A stretch of DNA of 38,424 bases, taken from Salinarimonadaceae bacterium (GTDB taxonomy: Bacteria > Pseudomonadota > Alphaproteobacteria > Rhizobiales > Beijerinckiaceae). Each line of letters starts with the position of its first letter. Positions within the stretch are counted from its first letter, which is position 1. Below, one piece after another: positions 29,998 through 38,424 of this stretch. The stretch covers positions 1 to 38,424 of the forward strand of contig REDO01000120.1 of NCBI GenBank assembly GCA_007693435.1. Direction: 5' to 3'. The notes below the pieces were generated by a model. That model searched no databases and was not told where the DNA came from. It saw only the letters and a list, made by a program, of their open reading frames with translations. Position numbers and translations under genes: made by a program.

Positions 29998-31203
29998 ATG
30001 ACCCCACAAGCCCACTCGCCGCTTCGCCTCGCGCAGATAGGCCCGATCCTCGCGCTCGTTGTGCTGGTGATGGCCGGCAACGGCATGGTCGTGCCGATGA
30101 TGTCGCTCTACGCGCTGCAGTTCAACGTCAGCGGCGCGCTCGTCGGCATGATGGTGACGCTGTTCGGCGTGGGCCGGCTCGTCGCCAACATCCCCGCCGG
30201 CATGGCCTCGGAGCGCTGGGGCCGCAAGCCGTTCATATGCCTCGGCCCGGCGATCATCGTCGTTGGAGCGTTCGGGGCGGCGCTCGCCGACGAATTCGCT
30301 CCGCTTCTCTTCTGGCGCTTCGTGCAGGGCGTCGGTTCCGGCGTCTATTTGACCGTATCGGCCACCGTGCTCGTGCAAATCTCACGGGTCGGACAGCGCG
30401 GGCGGATCATAGCGCTCTATCAGGGAGCGCTGCTTTTCGGCATCGGGATCGGGCCGGGAATCGGCGGCTTCCTCGTCGCCTGGTTCGGCTTCGCGGCGCC
30501 GTTCTGGGCCTTCGGGATCGTCGCGCTGATCGCGCTCTTCGTCGCGATCTTCTGTTTCGAGGAGCCGGCGAGCGAGCCGATCGCCGACGGCGCCTCCGGC
30601 GCGCCGCCGCCGAGCCTGCGGGGGCTGCTCACCTCGGCGCCCTTCCTCTTCCTCAGCCTGATCCATTTCGGCGTGTTCTTCACGCGCACCGCCTCGCAAT
30701 GGGTGACGATCCCGTTGATCGGCGCGGCGACTTTCAACATGCCGATCGAGACGATCGGGCTGGCGCTGACGCTGATCGCGACGGCGAATTTCGTGATGCT
30801 GCCGATCGTCGGTCCGGTGGTCGACCGGGTGGGATCACGCGTCGTCACCATCTGTTCGACCCTCGCCACGGCCGTGTCGCTCGCGATGATCGCGCTCGCG
30901 CAGGACCTCGCGACCTTCTGGGCGGCTCTGGCGCTGATGGGGATCGCCGGCGCCTTCAACGGCCCCTCGGTGGGGGCGGCGCTCGCGGACCGGATGCCGC
31001 GCGGGCTGCAGGGGCCGGCGATGGGCGTCCAGCGCGTGGTGGGGGATGCGGGCTTCGTGGTGGCGCCGATATTCGTGGGCGTGATCTACGACGCGACGAC
31101 GCTGGGCTACGAGGGCGCGGTGTGGATCAACGCGGTCCTGATGGCGGTCGCCGCAGCCCTATTCGCGTTCGGCGCACGGCGCGAAACGCCGCCGAAGGCG
31201 TGA
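29998..31203 (+). CDS. MFS transporter
   Basis: About 401 residues with some 12 hydrophobic segments. The MFS motif A is present after the second segment (GRLVANIPAGMASERWGRKP), and a GIGPGIGGFLVAWFG segment in the fifth helix resembles the motif C of efflux (antiporter) members. A central cytoplasmic loop (EEPASEPIADGASGAPPPS) divides the two halves. The substrate cannot be inferred; drug or metabolite efflux is possible from motif C. The start is uncertain: ATG at 29998 gives the shortest form with a normal MFS N-terminus, and ATG at 29971 would add nine residues; neither has a clear RBS. It appears to be a single-gene unit. Confidence 0.88.
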   Translation: MTPQAHSPLRLAQIGPILALVVLVMAGNGMVVPMMSLYALQFNVSGALVGMMVTLFGVGRLVANIPAGMASERWGRKPFICLGPAIIVVGAFGAALADEFAPLLFWRFVQGVGSGVYLTVSATVLVQISRVGQRGRIIALYQGALLFGIGIGPGIGGFLVAWFGFAAPFWAFGIVALIALFVAIFCFEEPASEPIADGASGAPPPSLRGLLTSAPFLFLSLIHFGVFFTRTASQWVTIPLIGAATFNMPIETIGLALTLIATANFVMLPIVGPVVDRVGSRVVTICSTLATAVSLAMIALAQDLATFWAALALMGIAGAFNGPSVGAALADRMPRGLQGPAMGVQRVVGDAGFVVAPIFVGVIYDATTLGYEGAVWINAVLMAVAAALFAFGARRETPPKA

Positions 31204-31522
31204 TCGAACAGCGCTCCAGAAGGCCTGCGATAGCGGATGCGGCGCCTTCGGGCAGAGCGCGTGGCGAACGAAGAAGTCGACGCGGCAGGCTATGATCGAT
31301 GTCGGGATCCGTCGCGAGTCGCCCCTTCCCGGATGCTGGACGCTGACGTCCCGATCGGGCTGAATTCATTGCTCTGCAATGTCCGAAACGCCCGCAGCCG
31401 AAACGGTGCCTCTCCAGTCTTGATAGCACCGTATATTTGTGTATACTTTTGGATATAAGATCTAAATCCTAATAATGGATGCGTTCTGCGCCGTCCATGG
31501 CGCTGACGTGCGAGGAGCCCCC
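31204..31522. other. Intergenic control region upstream of the ThDP-enzyme gene
   Basis: About 320 bp without a credible gene. The first 225 bp are ordinary GC-rich sequence with no recognisable element. From 31,425 to 31,475 it becomes AT-rich (GTATATTTGTGTATAC, then TTGGATATAAG), which is probably the promoter/operator zone for the two-gene unit downstream. Confidence 0.5.
31431..31446. promoter_or_regulatory. Inverted repeat GTATA-N6-TATAC, operator candidate
   Basis: GTATA (31431-31435) and TATAC (31442-31446) are perfect inverted arms with a 6-nt spacer, in the AT-rich stretch about 80 bp before the ThDP-enzyme start codon. Many one-component regulators of catabolic genes (for example GntR type) bind AT-rich palindromes of this size. 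No regulator gene is adjacent, so the binding protein is unknown. Confidence 0.35.
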
Positions 31523-33178
31523 ATGCCGGAAATGCGTCTTTACCGAGCCCTGGCCGACATCTTCGTGAAAGAGGAGGTCGATGTCATCTTCACGCTGACC
31601 GGCGACGGCAATATGCACTGGGAAGCGAGCTATTCGGAGAACGAGGGCGTCAAGTCCTATCACGTGCGCCATGAACACTGCGCCTGCGCGATGGCGAGCG
31701 CCTTCGCCTCGGCGACGGGCAAGGTCGGCGTCGCCTCCGTGACCTGCGGGCCGGGCCTGACGCAGATCATGACCGCGTTGGCCACCGCCGCGCAGGCGCG
31801 CATACCGCTCCTCGTCTTCGTGGGCGAAACGCCGCTCCACGCCGCCTGGTACAATCAGGCGATCGACCAGGCTCCGCTCGTGCGCGGCGCGGGCGCTCAC
31901 TACATCTCCGCCCACAGCATGAAGCAGGTTGTGGCGCAGATGCGGGAGGCTTTCCTCATCGCCCGCACGCAGCGCCGCCCGGTCGTCATCGGCGTGCCGC
32001 TCGACATGCAGCAGCAGATGATCGAATTCGAAGCCTATCGCCCGTCAATGGAACTCGTCCCCGACACGGGCCCGCGCGTTCCCCATCCCGATTACGTCGC
32101 GCGCGCAGTCGAGCGCATCCGGGCCGCCAAGCGGGTCGTGGTCATCGGCGGTCGCGGTGCGAAGGCGTCCGGCGCGGCCGCGGCCTGCGCCAAGCTCGCG
32201 GAGCTTTGCGGGGGAGCGCTCTCCGAGACGCTGCCGGTGCGCGGGCTGTTCACGGGGAACCCGCGTTCGATCGGGCTCGCCGGCGGGTTCGCTCACCGCG
32301 CCACCCGCGAGGCGTTCGAGGCGAGCGATCTCGTCATCGCGGTCGGCGCGAGCCTCGCCCAGCACACGAGCGATTCCAACAAGCTCTTCAGCCCGCGGGA
32401 CGTGATCCTGATCGATGATCAGCCGCCGCCGCTCAAGCACGGACAGAAGACGGCGGAATTCGTTCTGGCTGGAGACGCGCGGCTGACCGTCGAAACACTT
32501 GTGGCGGCGCTCGAAGCGGCGGGCGGCCATCCCGGCGGCGACTGGGACGTCGCGGCGTATGTGCGTCGGGTGTGCGAGGAGCGGGCCGACGAGACGCCCT
32601 ATGAGGTTCCCGCCGGCACGATCGATCCCCGCGACGTTGTCGCCTGCCTCGACAAGGAGCTGCCGAAAAGCTGGCGATACGTGAACGCGTCCGGCCATTG
32701 CTCCTACTTCTCGGCGCATATTCATGGCGTGCCGGCGGAACGATTCCTGACGATCCGCGAATTCGGCGCGATCGGCAACGGGTTGTCCTACGCGATCGGC
32801 ATGGCGGCGACGGCGCCGAAGGAGAGGGTGGTCCTCTTCGACGGCGACGGCGGTCTGATGATGCACGCGCAGGAGCTCGAGACGTTGCGCCGCTACGGCA
32901 TCAAGATGCTTCTGTGCATCTTCAACGACGGCGCCTTCGGTTCGGAGATCCACAAGCTGCGCGCCGACAAGCTCAGTGATCACGGCGCCATCTACGGCCG
33001 CAGCGATCTCGCGGCGATGGCCCGCGGCTTCGGCCTGCGCGGCGCCGTCGTCACCGACCTCGAGCAGGTTCCGGCTCTGATCAAGGAGTTCGAGAGTGGC
33101 GACACGGCCATGATTTTGGACTTCCACGTCTCCGATCAGGTCATGTCGCCCGTCATGCGTGGGGGGACGCAGCGCTAA
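31523..33178 (+). CDS. Thiamine-diphosphate-dependent enzyme, acetolactate synthase-like
   Basis: A 551-residue member of the ThDP-dependent decarboxylase/acetolactate synthase superfamily. The catalytic Glu51 lies in VRHEHCACAMASAFA, the middle domain has VVVIGGRGAKASGAAA, and the ThDP/Mg motif begins GDGGLMMHAQ (near residue 440) and ends at LLCIFNDGAFG. The family includes acetolactate synthase, benzoylformate decarboxylase and others; the lack of an ilvN-like small subunit argues against a biosynthetic role. The ATG at 31523 (MPEMRLYRALADIF) has GAGGAG upstream; an ATG at 31475 would add 16 unrelated residues. The Bug-type binding-protein gene follows by 59 bp, suggesting catabolism of an imported carboxylic acid. 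Confidence 0.85.
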   Translation: MPEMRLYRALADIFVKEEVDVIFTLTGDGNMHWEASYSENEGVKSYHVRHEHCACAMASAFASATGKVGVASVTCGPGLTQIMTALATAAQARIPLLVFVGETPLHAAWYNQAIDQAPLVRGAGAHYISAHSMKQVVAQMREAFLIARTQRRPVVIGVPLDMQQQMIEFEAYRPSMELVPDTGPRVPHPDYVARAVERIRAAKRVVVIGGRGAKASGAAAACAKLAELCGGALSETLPVRGLFTGNPRSIGLAGGFAHRATREAFEASDLVIAVGASLAQHTSDSNKLFSPRDVILIDDQPPPLKHGQKTAEFVLAGDARLTVETLVAALEAAGGHPGGDWDVAAYVRRVCEERADETPYEVPAGTIDPRDVVACLDKELPKSWRYVNASGHCSYFSAHIHGVPAERFLTIREFGAIGNGLSYAIGMAATAPKERVVLFDGDGGLMMHAQELETLRRYGIKMLLCIFNDGAFGSEIHKLRADKLSDHGAIYGRSDLAAMARGFGLRGAVVTDLEQVPALIKEFESGDTAMILDFHVSDQVMSPVMRGGTQR

Positions 33179-33237
33179 ACCGCCTCGAAGGGCGGCGCAA
33201 AACCAAAACAAAAAAACATTCAATGGGAGAAAACACA

Positions 33238-34191
33238 ATGAAGCGCATCATCGCCGTCGCGGCGGCATTTCTGGCGTCGACGACCGTCGCCTTCGCGCAG
33301 GACTATCCGGCGGGGCAGGTCAACATGATCGTTCCGTTCGGGGCGGGAGCCTCCAACGACGCGGTCGCGCGTTTTCTCGCCAACCAGTTGCGCGAGCGCT
33401 GGGACCAGCCCGTGGTGGTCGAGAACCGCCCCGGCGCGGGCTCGACGATCGGCACGGAATACGTCGCACGCGCCGATCCGGACGGCCACACGCTGCTCTT
33501 CACCTCGTCGGCTTTCGCCACCGCGCCGGCGGTCTTCGCCGAATTGCCCTACGATCCGCTGGGCGATCTGATCCCGATCACGATGGTGGGCTTCAGCCAG
33601 TTCATCATGGTGGGCGGCGCGAACGTCCAGTCGAACGATCTCGCCTCCTTCCTGGAGGAGGCCAAGACGCGCGAAATCTTCCTCGCGACCGCCGGTCTCG
33701 GCAGCGCCACGCATTTCGCGGGCGAATTGTTTATCGCGGCCTCGGGCGTCGAGATGACGCCGGTGCATTATCGCGGCGGCGCGGAGCTGACGACGGACCT
33801 GATCGGCGGGCGCATGGACATCTATGTCGGCTCCCTCGCCACGCTCATCGCGAATGTCCGCAACGGCAATCTCAAGGCGCTCGCGGTGATGGGCGACGAG
33901 CCGGCCGAGGCCCTGCCGGACGTGATGACGACGGCGAGCGCCGGAATCGAGGGCGCCTCGACGGGATTGTGGTTCGGCGTCTTCGCGCCCGCCGGCACGC
34001 CCGACGACGTAATCGCCAAGCTGAACACGGACATCAACGACGTCATGGCGAGTGACGCAGCGCGCGCTTTCATGGCCAGCCTCGAATCCGTCGTTCGCGG
34101 CTATCCGCAGGCCGAATTCGTCACGATCGTCGAGCGCGAGATCGAACAATGGCAGCGTCTCGCCGCCGAACGCGGCATCGAGGCGAACTGA
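33238..34191 (+). CDS. Tripartite tricarboxylate transporter substrate-binding protein (TctC/Bug family)
   Basis: A 317-residue periplasmic binding protein with signal peptide MKRIIAVAAAFLASTTVAFA, cleaved before QDYPAG. The Bug family pattern is clear: VNMIVPFGAGASNDAVAR, VVENRPGAGSTIGTEYVARA, DGHTLLFTSSAFATAPA, then GSATHFAGELF and PVHYRGGAELTTDLIGGRMD. Such proteins capture carboxylates such as tricarboxylates, dicarboxylates or aromatic acids for a TctAB transporter or act as orphan sensors. No tctA or tctB lies downstream in the window. The ATG at 33238 is preceded by GGGAGA at 33225-33230; ATG 33223 is possible but overlaps that RBS. It is likely co-transcribed with the ThDP enzyme. Confidence 0.92.
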   Translation: MKRIIAVAAAFLASTTVAFAQDYPAGQVNMIVPFGAGASNDAVARFLANQLRERWDQPVVVENRPGAGSTIGTEYVARADPDGHTLLFTSSAFATAPAVFAELPYDPLGDLIPITMVGFSQFIMVGGANVQSNDLASFLEEAKTREIFLATAGLGSATHFAGELFIAASGVEMTPVHYRGGAELTTDLIGGRMDIYVGSLATLIANVRNGNLKALAVMGDEPAEALPDVMTTASAGIEGASTGLWFGVFAPAGTPDDVIAKLNTDINDVMASDAARAFMASLESVVRGYPQAEFVTIVEREIEQWQRLAAERGIEAN

Positions 34192-34259
34192 CGCGGCGGC
34201 TTCGAGACAGGCGGTCGATCGGTGCGGAAATCCGCTCCGATCGAACGGCGAGACGTCAG

Positions 34260-34745
34260 TCAGGCGACCCTGGGGCGCGAATAGACGCGCACGGTGCCCT
34301 TGCCGGCGTCCTTCGCGCGATAAAGCGCGATGTCTGCCCTGGCGATTACGGCCTTCATATCATCGCCTGGCTGAAAACAGGTCATCCCGACGCTGACGCC
34401 GATCTTGCTCGCGCCGCTGACCTTCATCATCGCCAGATTTTCAACCACCTGCTCTGCGAACAGGAGCGCCGCATCCGGCGTGTAGCCTTTCAGAATGGCG
34501 ACGAATTCGTCGCCGCCGAGCCGCGCCATGAAGTCGTCGCGGCGAAGGCTGGAGGCGACATAGGCCGCGAAGCGCCTCAGGATCTCGTCCCCGGCGATAT
34601 GACCCAGCGTGTCGTTGATGTCCTTGAAGCCGTCGAGATCGAACAGGAGCATGCAGGGCGCCTCCGACTCGGCGTCCGATTGCGGGCCGCCAGAACGGCC
34701 CGCTCCACTGCGGAAACATCAGGTCGTACGGTTCGGGATGATCGG
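34260..34745 (-). pseudogene. Relic diguanylate cyclase (GGDEF) gene
   Basis: The open part, 34260-34652, encodes the last 130 residues of a GGDEF domain: LLFDLDGFKDINDTLGHIAG, ARLGGDEFVAIL (active site intact), ADIALYRAKDAGKGTVRVYS. The first 30 or so residues of the domain are missing in this frame. Just upstream on the minus strand, pieces of them occur in other frames: AVERAVLAARN in one and PNRT (of the usual LTGLPNR) in another. So at least two frameshifts break the gene, and no longer N-terminal sensor region is present. A 130-residue product could be made from ATG 34652, but it would lack part of the fold. I regard it as a decaying gene; a sequencing error cannot be ruled out. Confidence 0.6.
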
Positions 34746-34806
34746 GCGCCGGACATTTCAGGCGCCTTGGTTGGTTGCGCGCTTCCGGCCATCGGTCCCT
34801 GGCGCG

Positions 34807-37299
<2,493 letters not shown>

Positions 37300-37337
37300 T
37301 TATCGTCTATGTAATCATCCATAGCGGCGATTTCACG

Positions 37338-37365
37338 GTCTTAAGTCCCTGAGCAGGCGGGTCAA
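37338..37365 (-). promoter_or_regulatory. gyrB promoter candidate
   Basis: On the minus strand TTGACC (37365-37360) and TAAGAC (37343-37338) are separated by 16 nt, a reasonable housekeeping promoter with a good -35. Transcription would start near 37330 and give a leader of about 100 nt. Confidence 0.4.
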
Positions 37366-37497
37366 GTCATTCCGCCCACAGGATTTCGGGGAGGACGGCG
37401 CGGGGGAGGGCGGTGCGCGACGCGAGATGGCGCAAGCGCGGCTTCTCACGCGGGGGTTGGCGTGTCAGGTTGGGGCAGGGGTGAGGCTGCGCGGGGG

Positions 37498-38424
37498 ATG
37501 GGGGTGGACGTATTCAACATTTCCGACCCGATTGCGTTCTGGACGATGATGGGCGTGATCGTCCTCGTCGTTCTTTGGGTCATCGATCGTGCTACCGGCG
37601 CCATCCGCATCGTGTGGTCTTGGTTCCGAAGGCCGAAGCCCGCTCCCCCTCCGGCGCCTTCTTACCCAAAGATCAACCCGCCGTCCCGCGAGCGCCCTCT
37701 GGTCGGACGCAAGAAGGAGCTTGAGAAGATCCGCGACATCCTCGCCAGCCGCCATGGCGTCCAGATCACCGCCGCCAACGGCGTTGCTTTGAAGGCCGAG
37801 GGCGGGCGGGGGAAGACCACGCTGGCGCGCGAATTCGCCGAGAGGTTCGGCAAGAGTTACCACGGCGGAAAATGGCTGCGCGCGCAATCGCGCCAAACGC
37901 TGCTCGAAGACCTCGCGGCGCTGGGCGAAGCCGCTTTCGCCATGCCCGTCCCCGCCGTTATGGCGGAGGCGCACGGACTTGCCGTGCTGGACCGCATCGT
38001 GAAGAGCGAGGCGCGCTGGCTGCTGGTCTACGACAACGTCGACGACCATTCCCAAATCAATCACCTGATCGCTCACGGACCCAAGATAGACGTGATCGTC
38101 ACCACGCGGCTCGGACTCGGCTGGGACGGATTTGAGCCGATCGACCTCGAAGTGTTGGATTTCTCGACGGATGACGGCGACGCCGTGGAACTGTTGCTGC
38201 AGGAGGCGAGGCTCGCGGTGAATCCGACCCCCGAGACGCGCGCGCAGGCGCGGGAAGTGGCCGAGGCGCTGGGCGGTTTGCCGCTGGCGCTGGTGATGGC
38301 GGGAACGGTTTTGCGGGAGGACGGGATCGGACTGTCCGACCTGCGCTCCGAAATCGCGCACGTGATCGCGCGGACGCCGCACAATGCGAATTATCTCGAC
38401 AGCGTCGCAGGGGCGGTGATGCTG
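37498..38424 (+). CDS. Membrane-anchored NB-ARC/STAND NTPase (partial, runs off the window)
   Basis: An open frame of 309 codons from ATG 37498 to the window end without a stop. Residues 11-30 form one membrane helix (FWTMMGVIVLVVLWVI), followed by a proline-rich linker (46-65). An NB-ARC-type ATPase follows: LVGRKKELEKI (68-78, the VGR motif), P-loop EGGRGKTT (101-108), Walker B WLLVYDNVDD (174-183), sensor VTTR (201-204) and GLPLAL (260-265). In this class the C-terminus usually has TPR or other repeats that sense a ligand; it lies beyond the edge. STAND proteins act as signal-triggered switches, including in phage defence, but without the rest no function can be assigned. The gene diverges from gyrB with 264 bp between starts. 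No clear RBS is seen. Confidence 0.85.
   Translation, partial: MGVDVFNISDPIAFWTMMGVIVLVVLWVIDRATGAIRIVWSWFRRPKPAPPPAPSYPKINPPSRERPLVGRKKELEKIRDILASRHGVQITAANGVALKAEGGRGKTTLAREFAERFGKSYHGGKWLRAQSRQTLLEDLAALGEAAFAMPVPAVMAEAHGLAVLDRIVKSEARWLLVYDNVDDHSQINHLIAHGPKIDVIVTTRLGLGWDGFEPIDLEVLDFSTDDGDAVELLLQEARLAVNPTPETRAQAREVAEALGGLPLALVMAGTVLREDGIGLSDLRSEIAHVIARTPHNANYLDSVAGAVML

Noticed and set aside
31127-31429. A 100-codon minus-strand frame overlapping the end of the MFS gene
   Set aside because: No RBS, no domain, Arg-rich composition, and it overlaps a convincing gene.

Overview
The window is about 38.4 kb of very GC-rich DNA (roughly two thirds G+C) with the gene content of an alphaproteobacterium, most likely Hyphomicrobiales (Rhizobiales). 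Supporting points are the rpoA-rplQ end of the ribosomal protein operon, an ALDH7-type aminoadipate semialdehyde dehydrogenase next to glutaryl-CoA dehydrogenase, ppdK near glyS, a cobalt-type nitrile hydratase, a GcrA-like small helix-turn-helix protein, and two promoter candidates matching the alphaproteobacterial general-stress sigma factor EcfG. The family-level placement is inference. I see no insertion sequence, prophage, CRISPR array, rRNA or tRNA.

Left part (1-12.4 kb): the 3' end of rpoA, rplQ and a rho-independent terminator; a 1181-residue transporter-histidine kinase hybrid; a small exported glycine-rich protein; a HerA-like ATPase (minus strand) divergent from a 59-residue HTH protein; a minus-strand nitrile hydratase operon (alpha, beta, accessory protein); a DUF2306-type membrane protein; a second hybrid histidine kinase (minus strand); and an exported PRC-barrel protein behind tandem EcfG-like promoters.

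Middle (12.4-24.1 kb): a minus-strand block of central metabolism: acs, gcdH, amaB-like aldehyde dehydrogenase, ppdK, an unrecognised disordered protein with a probable TTG start, and glyS. The amaB and gcdH products act in lysine/aminoadipate breakdown through glutaryl-CoA to crotonyl-CoA. Acs supplies acetyl-CoA, and PpdK interconverts pyruvate and phosphoenolpyruvate.

Right part (24.2-38.4 kb): a copper-handling pair (Cys-rich exported protein plus PCu(A)C chaperone with a His tail); a DEAD-box helicase flanked by two solute-binding-protein homologues that both lack signal peptides; a frameshifted membrane-protein remnant; an MFS transporter; a ThDP-dependent enzyme with a TctC/Bug-type binding protein behind an AT-rich promoter region; a GGDEF relic; gyrB; and, running off the right edge, the start of a membrane-anchored NB-ARC/STAND ATPase.

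Most of the window is ordinary chromosomal backbone. The items most worth following up are the truncated STAND ATPase, the EcfG-like promoters, the signal-less binding proteins around the helicase, the orphan ThDP enzyme plus Bug receptor, and the GcrA-like small protein.
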